Part shown: piece after piece, positions 23,269 to 31,699 of the stretch
Numbering within the stretch: position 1 is the stretch's first letter
Layout: each line of letters opens with the position of its first letter
NCBI GenBank assembly: GCA_949299165.1
Contig: CASFZJ010000008.1
Coordinates: 1-55,224, forward strand
DNA length: 55,224 nt
Direction of reading: 5' to 3'
From: an uncultured bacterium
GTDB lineage: Bacteria > Bacillota_I > Bacilli_A > RFN20 > CAG-826
Notes under the pieces: generated by a model
Databases searched by the model: none
Seen by the model: only the letters and a program-made list of their open reading frames with translations
Told to the model about the DNA's origin: nothing
Program-made: the position numbers and the translations under genes

Positions 23269-24826
23269 CGTATTAGCTGGATTTAACTGGAATACTGTCT
23301 TATCGATAGTATTATTTTTTGTTGCTCTTGGAGTTCTTGTTACAATCCACGAATTTGGGCACTTTTTAGCCGCTAAATCTTTTAAAGTTTATTGCACTGA
23401 TTTTTCAATTGGTTTTGGCCCTAAAATTGTTAAGATAAAAAGAAAAAAAGGCGAGACAACTTTTTCTGTTGGCATTCTTCCTCTTGGAGGATATGTTTCA
23501 ATGCTTGGGGAAGATGATGAAGAAAGCGTCCCTGAAGGAATTGTAGTTTCAAAAGAAAGAACACTTATTGGTATTAAAAGATGGAAAAGAATCATTATCA
23601 TGGCAGCTGGAATTGTCATGAATTTTATTCTTGCTTATCTTATCTTTTTAATTAGTGCATCTTGTTTCCCTCAAGTTCAAGTTAATGCTTGGTATCGAGT
23701 GAGCGATAATCCAGGAATTGTATCTTTAGTGAGCGACGCAAAATTTGACGATAACGATCAGCTTTATCCAACAACTTTCTATTACGAAAATGGCGAATTT
23801 CATGAAGTAAAAGAAGGTGAAGAAGTTTCTCAAACTAATCAACTTAATATTTTAAATGAAGGCTATTTCACTCGTCAAAACGATACAGAGCACAAATATG
23901 TGGCAGTACTTTCTTATCAATTAACAGGCGTTAATGATACCGATATTTCAAAAAATATCTATCTTTTTGAAACAACTGAAGAAAATAAGTTTGCCGATAC
24001 AAATTATTACATGCCTATTGTTAATCAAAATGGTCAATTTGTTCAATATGAACATAAAGAAGGCGACTCTTTCAAATTTGAGGCTCTTTTTGCAGATGCT
24101 TTACCAAATGAAAACGAAAATATAGATGAAGCTCCAAGTTATGTTCGCGACGAAAATGGCACACTTAAAACTTATCCATGCGAAATTACTTTAACAAGTA
24201 ATGGCACAAGTTTTAATCCGCTTAATGTTTCTTTTTATAAATATGATTTGTGGTATGGGGCAAGAAGTTTTGAAGTTGCTGGAGAACAATGGGTCCAATC
24301 TAGTGGTTTAATAGGTCAAGCTTTAGTTGGACTATTTATTGGAAGAGGTTGGGATCAACTTGGTGGTCCACTTGCAATTTTTTCTCAAACAACAACAATT
24401 TTAGAAAACAATCCATTCTATGCTTATTTAAATACTTGGGGTGTAATTAGTGTTAATCTTGCTTTATTTAATTTATTACCTTTCCCTGGATTAGATGGAT
24501 GGCAAATTCTTGTTGAACTTGTTGAAGGTAGTGTAAATGGTGTAAGAAAAGCAAAATATAAATTAAGCCTTAAGAAAAAAGAAGAAGATGAAGTAAAAGC
24601 GCCTCAAGAAATCGATTTATCTAAAACTCAAAATCATGAAGATACAGTAACTGCAAATAAAGATGTTAATTTAACTATTGGTGCTGACACTAAAAATGAA
24701 GAAAAAACATTTAAAGAATGGGAAATTCCTACCAAATTTAAAACAATCATGTCCTATGTTGGACTTGGTTTATTATTGCTCTTAATGATTTTTGTCTTTG
24801 TCAAAGACATCATTGCAATGATTTAA
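23258..24826 (+). CDS. rseP: Site-2 zinc metalloprotease RseP/RasP family
   Basis: A 522-residue intramembrane protease of the S2P family. HEFGH at residues ~31-35 supplies zinc ligands and the second motif is NLLPFPGLDGWQIL near 410. Membrane helices flank both, with a last helix at the C-terminus. The extracytoplasmic middle (~140-370) is long and I see no usual PDZ signature. A charged linker (~440-490) precedes the last helix. proS, next in B. subtilis, is absent; polC follows by two bases. Confidence 0.92.
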   Translation: MQINVLAGFNWNTVLSIVLFFVALGVLVTIHEFGHFLAAKSFKVYCTDFSIGFGPKIVKIKRKKGETTFSVGILPLGGYVSMLGEDDEESVPEGIVVSKERTLIGIKRWKRIIIMAAGIVMNFILAYLIFLISASCFPQVQVNAWYRVSDNPGIVSLVSDAKFDDNDQLYPTTFYYENGEFHEVKEGEEVSQTNQLNILNEGYFTRQNDTEHKYVAVLSYQLTGVNDTDISKNIYLFETTEENKFADTNYYMPIVNQNGQFVQYEHKEGDSFKFEALFADALPNENENIDEAPSYVRDENGTLKTYPCEITLTSNGTSFNPLNVSFYKYDLWYGARSFEVAGEQWVQSSGLIGQALVGLFIGRGWDQLGGPLAIFSQTTTILENNPFYAYLNTWGVISVNLALFNLLPFPGLDGWQILVELVEGSVNGVRKAKYKLSLKKKEEDEVKAPQEIDLSKTQNHEDTVTANKDVNLTIGADTKNEEKTFKEWEIPTKFKTIMSYVGLGLLLLLMIFVFVKDIIAMI

Positions 24827-24827
24827 T

Positions 24828-27800
24828 ATGAAAGAAAGAACTGAACGTTTTTTAAAATCAATTGGAATTGATGATGTCTCTTCTTTTGATATCGACTTTA
24901 ATTCGATTATGAAGAGCAAATATTTTCCAAATCGTTTTGTTTTTTCAGTGGAAAAAGAAACACCTTGGGAATATGGCTTACTTGATCGCTTTATAAATGC
25001 ATTACATAATATCACAAGCTATAGCTATGAATTTTCTTTCGTCTATAAAATTAAACCTGATAAAGAAAATATTTCTTCAATCATCAAAGAATGGTATTTC
25101 AATCAAACTTATTCAGAATTAAATGCAAATATTGATTTGATAGACGATGAAATTTCTGTGTCATTTGATGATGAAAACGAGTTTTTAACTTTTGACAAGA
25201 AAAATAATGATTTAAAAATGTTTCTTGAATTTATTACTTACCCTTCTCATTTCATTTTTCACTATGAAGAAAAGAAAAAAGAAGAGACAAAAGAAGAAAT
25301 AAAAATCACTAAAGAAGAAATCCAAGAAGAAAACAAAAAAGTTGAAAATGAAGCTGAAAACGATGCAATAAAACAAATTGAAGAAAATTATCGTCAAATG
25401 CTTTTTGAGCGCTCTCAAAAAGATATGTTTAAAAGAGGCGACTATGGATTTATCGAAATTGATATGATTGATTCAAATAGTGGTGCAGTCGATTTTAATG
25501 GATATGTTTTTGAGAAAAAAGATCCTCGTACCTCTCGAAACGGAAATACTATTTTAAGTATTGGCGTAGGAAATAAGAAAAATATTAAAGCTGCAATTTA
25601 TGTAACTTTAATTTCTAATTCAAAAAGCATGCCTGCTGAATCTTTTAATGATATCAAAGTCGGAAGTAATATTAGAATTAAAGGAAAAGTTGGCTTAGAT
25701 AGATTTGGCAAAAACATGTATGTTTTAGCTCACTATTTTTATATGCTTCCAGATGATCCATTGAGGGATGATACAAGTGAAGTTAAAAGAGTAGAGCTCC
25801 ATCTTCATTCTAAAATGAGTGATATGGATGGCGTAACAAGTATCACTGATTATTGTAAACTTGCTAAACACATGGGGCACAAGGCCATCGCTTTAACTGA
25901 CCATGGAGTTGTTCAAGCTTATCCTGAAGCACAAGCTGCCGCTAAAAAATATGGACTTAAAATGCTTTATGGTTGTGAACTTTATTTAATCAATGATTAT
26001 TTTAAAGGTGCAATTAATACAGGGGATATCAATCTTAATGATGCAACATATGTTTGTTTCGACCTTGAATCAACTGGTTTAAGTATAAAATACGATAGAA
26101 TAACCGAGTTTGGCGCGGTTAAAATTAAAAATGGCCTAGTTGTTGATCGAATGGATATTCTTATTAATCCAGGTATGGAGATTCCTTACGAGATTGAAGA
26201 ACTTACTCATATCACAAATGAGATGGTCAAAAATCAACCAACCATCAAAGAAGTTTTACCAGAAATTTTAGAATTTTTTGGCGACTCTGTTGTCATCGCT
26301 CATAACTTTGAATTTGACTACAACATGATTAAAGAAGCGATGAAGGTAAATGGCTTTGGTGAATTTAAGCAACCTGCAATTGATACTCTTGCTCTTTCAC
26401 GTTTTGTTTATCCAGAAAATACACAACATTCTCTTGGCGCATTATCAAAACGTCTTGAAGTAGATTATGATTCAGAAAGCGCACATAGAGCAGATTATGA
26501 TGCTGAAGTCTTGGCAAATTGTTGGCTTGCTTTAAGGAATATCTTACAAAAAGATAAAAAGATGACTCTTTTAAAAGAACTTGAAAAACTTCCAATTGCT
26601 AAAGCTACTCTTAAACATTATAGAGGTGCAACTCACGCCACAGTTTTAGTAAAAAATAGAGAAGGTTTAAAAGATTTATATAAAATTGTTTCTTTTTCAC
26701 ATACTGACCACATGGGTGCACATCCTTTCGTACCTCGCTCTTTGCTTGAAAAATATCGTAAAAATTTACTGGTAGGTAGTGCATGTTTTAATAGTGAAGT
26801 ATTTTATGCTTCAACAAATCGTTCTGAGGAGCAACTTGAAGAAGCTGTTAAATTTTATGATTATATTGAGCTTCAACCTTTAGCTAATTATTCTTATCTT
26901 ATTAATGTAAATACCATAAAAGACGAAGAGACTTTAAAGATATATATAAAAGATATTATTAAAGCGGCTAATAAAGCTAACAAAATGATTGTTGCAACAG
27001 GTGATTGTCACTATTTAAATCCAGAAGATAAAGTAGTTCGAGACGTCTACATTCAAAATGAAGCAGTAGGTGGCGTGCGTCATCCTTTAATGCCTTATTT
27101 TAGACTTGAAAATCAAACTAAAGGAATTTTCTTTGATAATCCTGATCAGCATTATCGCTCAACCGATGAAATGTTAGAAGCTTTTGAGTGGCTTGGGAAA
27201 GATGTAGCTTATGAATATGTCGTAACAAATTCAAACAAAATAGCTGACTTTTGCGAGGTTATTGAACCAATTCCTGATAAATTATTCACTCCAACTATTG
27301 ATAATTGTGAAAATTTACTTCGTGAACTTTGTTATAAAACAGCTTTTGAATTATATGGCGATATTAACGACACTAGTGATCCTGCTAAAGTATTTATTAA
27401 GAACAGATTGGATACTGAACTTAAAGGTATTATTGAAAACGGATATTCAGTTATTTATTACATAGCCCATAAACTTGTTCAAAAATCAAATGATGATGGC
27501 TATCTTGTTGGAAGTAGAGGCTCAGTTGGAAGTAGCTTTGCTGCCACAATGGCAAAAATTACCGAAGTTAACGCTCTTCCACCTCATTATCGTTGCCCAC
27601 ATTGTAAAAAAGTTATTTTTTATGAAGGAAACGACATTAAATCCGGCTATGATTTACCAGAAAAACTTTGTCCAGAATGTGGCACAAAAATGAATAGTGA
27701 TGGACAAAATATTCCTTTCCAAACATTCCTTGGTTTCCAAGCTGAAAAAGTTCCTGATATTGATTTAAATTTCCCAACTGATTATCAAGCTACCGCTCAT

Positions 27801-29216
27801 CAATACACCAAAGTTTTACTTGGTGAAGATAAAGTTTTTAGAGCAGGCACAATTTCAACTGTTCAATTTAAAACAGCTTTTGGTTATGTTAGAAAATATT
27901 TTGAAAATTTAGGAATTAATCCAAATAATGTTAAGGGTTCAGTTACAGCTTGTCTTGCACATCGCTGTGAAGATGTAAAACGTACTACTGGTCAACATCC
28001 AGGAGGAATTGTTGTTATTCCACGTGATTATGAAGTTTACGATTTTACTCCTGTTCAATATCCAGCAGGAGACACTGATGCAAGCTGGAAAACAACTCAT
28101 TTTGATTTCCATTCGATTCACGATACTATACTTAAACTTGATATGTTAGGTCACGTTGATCCTCAAGCTTTAAAAATGATGAGCGATCTAACCAAAATTG
28201 ATTGTCGAACTTTACCATTTGATGACAAAAAAGTTATTTCGCTTTTTTCAAGTGATGATGCGCTTAATTTACAACATAAATATATGGAAAAAGATAATGG
28301 GGCACTTGGAATTCCAGAATTTGGCACTCAATTTGTTAGACAACTTTTACGTGAAACAAATCCTAAATCATTTAGTGATCTTTTAATTATTTCTGGTTTA
28401 TCACATGGGACTGATGTTTGGACAAATAACGCTCAAGAATTAATTGATAAAGGAATTACCGATTTAAGAGGGGTTATCGGATGTCGTGATGATATTATGT
28501 CTTATCTCATGTCAAAAGGAATTGAAGGGCACGAATCTTTCGTCATTATGGAAAAAGTTAGAAAAGGAAAGAAACTTTCCGCGGAAGAAGTGACATTAAT
28601 GAAAGAACATGATGTCCCAGATTATTACATTGATAGCTGTTCAAAAATTAAATATCTTTTCCCTAAAGGACATGCTTGTGCTTATGTCATGATGGCAATT
28701 AGAGTTGCTTATTACAAGGTCTATTATCCTCTTGAATTTTATGCAACTTTCTTCTCATTACGCTGCGAACAATATGACATTCAATCAATGATTAATGGAA
28801 TTGACGATATCCATGCTCGACTTGAAGAATATTCATCGCGTAAAAAGTCAAATAATGTTGAGCTTGCCTTATCTCCAAAAGAGGTAGAAATAGAAAAAAC
28901 CCTGCAGGTCGCCCTTGAAATGTGCGAAAGAGGATTTATATTTGAGAACATATCAATTGATAAAAGTGACGCAACAAATTTCGTTGTTTCTAAAGAACAC
29001 AATGCTTTAATTCCACCTTTTAAAGTTTTAGATGGACTTGGAGAAAGTGGCGCTAGTGAAATTGTTAAAGCGAGAAACGAACGTCCTTTTGAATCACAAG
29101 AAGATCTTAAAAATAGAGCAAAAATTTCTGATAAAAACATCAAGAAATTAAGAGAACTTCATGTTCTTGATCATTTAAGAGAAAATGATCAACTCTCTCT
29201 ATTTGATTTTATGTAA
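24828..29216 (+). CDS. polC: DNA polymerase III alpha subunit, PolC type
   Basis: PolC (1462 residues), the Gram-positive replicative polymerase. Order: N-terminal domain, charged linker (~145-190), OB domain, PHP domain (ELHLHSKMSDMDG near 323, LTDHG), inserted DnaQ-like 3'-5' exonuclease (CFDLESTGLSI near 410; AHNFEFDYNM), zinc ribbon (CPHCKK...CPECGT near 925-950), and catalytic palm with VPDIDLNFPTDYQ and LDMLGHVDPQAL. Length is close to the B. subtilis enzyme. End of the pyrH-polC run. Confidence 0.97.
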   Translation: MKERTERFLKSIGIDDVSSFDIDFNSIMKSKYFPNRFVFSVEKETPWEYGLLDRFINALHNITSYSYEFSFVYKIKPDKENISSIIKEWYFNQTYSELNANIDLIDDEISVSFDDENEFLTFDKKNNDLKMFLEFITYPSHFIFHYEEKKKEETKEEIKITKEEIQEENKKVENEAENDAIKQIEENYRQMLFERSQKDMFKRGDYGFIEIDMIDSNSGAVDFNGYVFEKKDPRTSRNGNTILSIGVGNKKNIKAAIYVTLISNSKSMPAESFNDIKVGSNIRIKGKVGLDRFGKNMYVLAHYFYMLPDDPLRDDTSEVKRVELHLHSKMSDMDGVTSITDYCKLAKHMGHKAIALTDHGVVQAYPEAQAAAKKYGLKMLYGCELYLINDYFKGAINTGDINLNDATYVCFDLESTGLSIKYDRITEFGAVKIKNGLVVDRMDILINPGMEIPYEIEELTHITNEMVKNQPTIKEVLPEILEFFGDSVVIAHNFEFDYNMIKEAMKVNGFGEFKQPAIDTLALSRFVYPENTQHSLGALSKRLEVDYDSESAHRADYDAEVLANCWLALRNILQKDKKMTLLKELEKLPIAKATLKHYRGATHATVLVKNREGLKDLYKIVSFSHTDHMGAHPFVPRSLLEKYRKNLLVGSACFNSEVFYASTNRSEEQLEEAVKFYDYIELQPLANYSYLINVNTIKDEETLKIYIKDIIKAANKANKMIVATGDCHYLNPEDKVVRDVYIQNEAVGGVRHPLMPYFRLENQTKGIFFDNPDQHYRSTDEMLEAFEWLGKDVAYEYVVTNSNKIADFCEVIEPIPDKLFTPTIDNCENLLRELCYKTAFELYGDINDTSDPAKVFIKNRLDTELKGIIENGYSVIYYIAHKLVQKSNDDGYLVGSRGSVGSSFAATMAKITEVNALPPHYRCPHCKKVIFYEGNDIKSGYDLPEKLCPECGTKMNSDGQNIPFQTFLGFQAEKVPDIDLNFPTDYQATAHQYTKVLLGEDKVFRAGTISTVQFKTAFGYVRKYFENLGINPNNVKGSVTACLAHRCEDVKRTTGQHPGGIVVIPRDYEVYDFTPVQYPAGDTDASWKTTHFDFHSIHDTILKLDMLGHVDPQALKMMSDLTKIDCRTLPFDDKKVISLFSSDDALNLQHKYMEKDNGALGIPEFGTQFVRQLLRETNPKSFSDLLIISGLSHGTDVWTNNAQELIDKGITDLRGVIGCRDDIMSYLMSKGIEGHESFVIMEKVRKGKKLSAEEVTLMKEHDVPDYYIDSCSKIKYLFPKGHACAYVMMAIRVAYYKVYYPLEFYATFFSLRCEQYDIQSMINGIDDIHARLEEYSSRKKSNNVELALSPKEVEIEKTLQVALEMCERGFIFENISIDKSDATNFVVSKEHNALIPPFKVLDGLGESGASEIVKARNERPFESQEDLKNRAKISDKNIKKLRELHVLDHLRENDQLSLFDFM

Positions 29217-29235
29217 TCAAGTAGTTATTATTTTA

Positions 29236-29282
29236 TTTGTGTCTAAGAAAATTATTTATTTTCTTGATATGTTAGACACAAA
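29236..29282. repeat. Long inverted repeat upstream of tRNA-Arg
   Basis: TTTGTGTCTAA (29236-29246) and TTAGACACAAA (29272-29282) are exact 11-bp inverted repeats; inside them GAAAAT and ATTTTC also pair. The stem is followed by A residues, not T, so it is not a standard terminator for polC, although it could still act as an mRNA 3' end structure. Confidence 0.8.
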
Positions 29283-29287
29283 AAAAC

Positions 29288-29364
29288 GTCCATATAGCTC
29301 AGTTGGATAGAGCGATTGCCTCCTAAGCAATAGGTCGGAGGTTCAAATCCTCTTATGGACGCCA
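29288..29364 (+). tRNA. tRNA-Arg(CCU)
   Basis: A 77-nt cloverleaf: acceptor GTCCATA/TATGGAC, D-loop AGCTCAGTTGGATAGAGC, anticodon stem ATTGC/GCAAT with loop CTCCTAA (anticodon CCT), T-arm GGAGGTTCAAATCCTC and encoded CCA. It decodes AGG and marks the boundary between core and accessory DNA. Confidence 0.97.
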
Positions 29365-29376
29365 GTTGTAAAAGTT

Positions 29377-29403
29377 AACCTGTAGCAGTTGCTATGGGTT
29401 TTT
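29377..29403 (+). terminator. Terminator of tRNA-Arg
   Basis: ACC/GGT and TAGCA/TGCTA pair around GT, with 2-nt internal mismatches, followed by a T-run. Confidence 0.75.
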
Positions 29404-29489
29404 AATTATTTTGGAAGACAAGGTTACTTTGGTTATGCCTACAAAAGATTATATGTAATTTATTGAATGATTATTCTTATTAATTTTTT

Positions 29490-29819
29490 CTAATTTAGTT
29501 CATCATCGGTAAAATCAAAAAGTTTTTGAAGATAGTTTTGCTTTGAATGCAATATACGTACTACACAAACACTATCATTTTTTAGGTAATAAAAAATAAG
29601 GTATTTATCACAAATTAGATATCGAAAATTTGTTTTAAAGAGCGAATTGAATTTAACAGGAGAACCTATTTCTGGAAAATTTTCTAATAAAAGTATTCTT
29701 TTATAAATCTTTGAAATCGTTTTTATTGCAGCAATTTCGTTTTGTAAATCAAAACTTAAATAAGTCTTGATATCATCAAGATCTTTTAATGCTTTGTTTG
29801 AATAGTTAACTTTCATCAT
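29490..29819 (-). CDS. RelE/ParE-family toxin
   Basis: A 109-residue RelE/ParE-superfamily toxin: VNYSNKALKDLDDIKTYLSF opens the fold and FRYLICDKYLIFYYLKNDSV...VRILHSKQNY is the typical C-terminal beta sheet with Arg and His. The family either cleaves mRNA at the ribosome or blocks gyrase. It overlaps the upstream antitoxin by 14 nt, the standard coupled layout. The start could be either of two adjacent ATGs (29819 or 29816). Confidence 0.88.
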   Translation of the reverse strand: MMKVNYSNKALKDLDDIKTYLSFDLQNEIAAIKTISKIYKRILLLENFPEIGSPVKFNSLFKTNFRYLICDKYLIFYYLKNDSVCVVRILHSKQNYLQKLFDFTDDELN

Positions 29820-30066
29820 TATTTATTCCGAGAATTTTTGCAGCAGTTTCAGAGTCAACCCATCCTTCGTCTTCTCCGGATTTTTCTCCGACTGAAAGTT
29901 CATTAATTAACTTTAATATAGCTTGCGTTTGTTCGTAATCTTCCATATCTACAATTGCATAACGTCCTCTTCCGTTTTTAGTTAAAAAAACCGGTTCACC
30001 AACTGAGATATCTTTTAAGACATCAGTATAGTTTCTTAAATCTGAAATAGGTCTAATATTTGGCAT
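29806..30066 (-). CDS. Phd/YefM-family antitoxin
   Basis: An 86-residue Phd/YefM antitoxin: IRPISDLRNYTDVLKDISVG, EPVFLTKNGRGRYAIVDMEDYEQ (from EPVFLTKNG), with an acidic C-terminal toxin-binding tail. AAAGGAGA precedes the ATG. The product is expected to neutralise the RelE-like toxin and repress the promoter at 30089-30117. Confidence 0.9.
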   Translation of the reverse strand: MPNIRPISDLRNYTDVLKDISVGEPVFLTKNGRGRYAIVDMEDYEQTQAILKLINELSVGEKSGEDEGWVDSETAAKILGINNDES

Positions 30067-30088
30067 AATTTTCTCCTTTGCTGTAAAA

Positions 30089-30117
30089 AGTGTACCATAA
30101 TTTTAAGGCAAATACAA
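30089..30117 (-). promoter_or_regulatory. Promoter of the toxin-antitoxin operon
   Basis: Minus strand TTGTAT (30112-30117), 17 bases, TACACT (30089-30094) with an upstream TGG (extended -10); it lies 23 bases before the antitoxin start. Confidence 0.7.
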
Positions 30118-30119
30118 CA

Positions 30120-30494
30120 GCAGAATATTTAATCCATCGGATAATATGCGTTTTAATCATTTTCTCTTTTTTAGTAAATTGTGAGATGAATTTTTTGTTA
30201 TGATTTAGAGCAATCAAAATAATGTATTTACTATCGCAATAATAATTGTGAAATAAATTGCATAATAGAAAACACAATGCCTCGTAAGTAAATCTGAATA
30301 AATTCTAGATTTAAAAGATGTTTATTTAAAGATTTTTGATCTTTATGCTTATTCGACGCGATTTTTTAATCGAGCAATCATTTTAGAAAAACTTGATAAA
30401 ATAATTCGGAAAATTATTGTCGAAAACTGTCGTATTATAATGATTGTGGACTTAGAAATGGCGAGATATCAATAATAATACCATTCTTTCGAAT
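30120..30494. other. Non-coding stretch between antitoxin and transposase remnant
   Basis: No ORF with coding features. The right half may include the decayed N-terminal part of the transposase, but no reading frame persists. No terminal inverted repeat could be fixed. Confidence 0.4.
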
Positions 30495-31060
30495 ATAGTT
30501 TGGATTGATGAAATATATGTTAATTACATATCTATCGATAAGGAGGAAGGTGAACCTTCAAAAAGAGGCTTAAGCGACGAACAGATATGCATAATAGTTG
30601 CAATCGATTGCTATAAGAATGTTTTTGTAAAAAAGTTGGAAACGGAAAACCAAACTCCGAGATTCTATATGAAGCACTAAAAAATAGGATAAAGCCTAAA
30701 TCGAGACTTATCCATGATCTTGAAAAATCGCATATAAAATTAGTTAAAGAACTTAAACTTATCGATGAAGGTATTAAATGTGATCCTACCGATAAAAACT
30801 ATCTCACGAAGATGTCTTTAGTAAATAATCTATGTTCATGGGTAAAAAGATATTATTATCGTTTTTTAGGAATGAAACTACGATATTTAGATGAGTATCT
30901 AAATTGGTATGTTTACTTATTTAAAGTCAAAAAGGATTTGGAAAAATATCCAGCTGTTAAAGGAGTAATTAGACATTTATTTTTTACGGATTCACGACTT
31001 ACAAGAGAAGAATTATTCGATAATAATCGCAAAAATAAGGTAGAAACTGTAGATGACTAA
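30495..31060 (+). pseudogene. Decayed IS1595-type transposase
   Basis: Two reading frames together spell an ISXO2/IS1595-like DDE transposase. Frame one from 30495 reads VWIDEIYVNYISIDKEEGE then PSKRGLSDEQICIIVAIDCY and stops at 30678. Frame two, from about 30638, reads GNGKPNSEILYEALKNRIKP, RLIHDLEKSHIKLVKELKL and MSLVNNLCSWVKRYYYRFLG to 31060. A frameshift lies between 30600 and 30640; the N-terminal zinc ribbon is gone. The element is inactive. Confidence 0.8.
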
Positions 31061-31688
31061 AAATCACCAACACTTTGGTTAATCATTAGAAAAAATATTT
31101 ATTAATTTTGTTACAAAAGCATCCACTGTTTATACTTTTTTAGTTGCACCTATTTCTTCTTGCTTATTACTTGATTAGAAATTTTTAAGCAAAATATATG
31201 TCTGGATTCTTAAGAAAATTGTTTGCATTTTTGCTTAAAACTTCTTTGTTAAAAGGTAGCCAAAGTTAATAATAAATAAGAAAATGGTGAGATAAATGGC
31301 AAGATAATTGCGAGATAAAAATTCTCATTTAAAACAATAATTTTAGAATTTTATATTTATCTATTAAAACATGTAATTGAATAAAAATTTATTTGTCATT
31401 TAATCAATTATTGTAACTCTGTTCGATGAAAGAAGTAGTTCTTGCGTAAAACTTCACAGATAAGTTCACAGAAAACTTCACAGGAAATTTCTCGAGTAAT
31501 ACACAAAATGCCAAAATTAAAAGGTTTGAGTTTAGTTGAGTAAAATTTTATGTTAAAAAGCAGTAAGATAAAAAATCTGCAATAAATCTATAAGTGGTTT
31601 AAGGGATTATTTATCAAGAAATATTTTGTCGATGAATTAGTATTTGTTTTGGGGATATTGGCTAATTTGCTAGAAACCCCCGCAAATC
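31061..31688. other. 628-bp intergenic stretch, no gene
   Basis: No coding ORF. It includes small repeats such as three ACTTCACAG/GTTCACAG units around 31448-31485 and GAGATAA repeats around 31290-31318. At its right end is a reverse-oriented copy of the interspersed repeat. Confidence 0.5.
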
Positions 31689-31699
31689 TCAACTATTTA
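31661..31699 (-). repeat. Diverged copy of the interspersed repeat
   Basis: On the minus strand AATAGTTGAGATTTGCG continues into GGGGTTTCTAGCAAATTAG, matching the 6761 copy in both the core and the AAATTAG tail. It covers the stop codon (31689-31691) of the minus-strand gene that ends here. Confidence 0.65.

Noticed and set aside
29288-29364. tRNA-Arg as a proven integration site
   Set aside because: No second copy of the tRNA 3' end and no integrase gene was found in the window; only position suggests it.
30812-31060. 82-codon ORF as an independent gene
   Set aside because: It is the C-terminal fragment of the frameshifted IS1595-type transposase.
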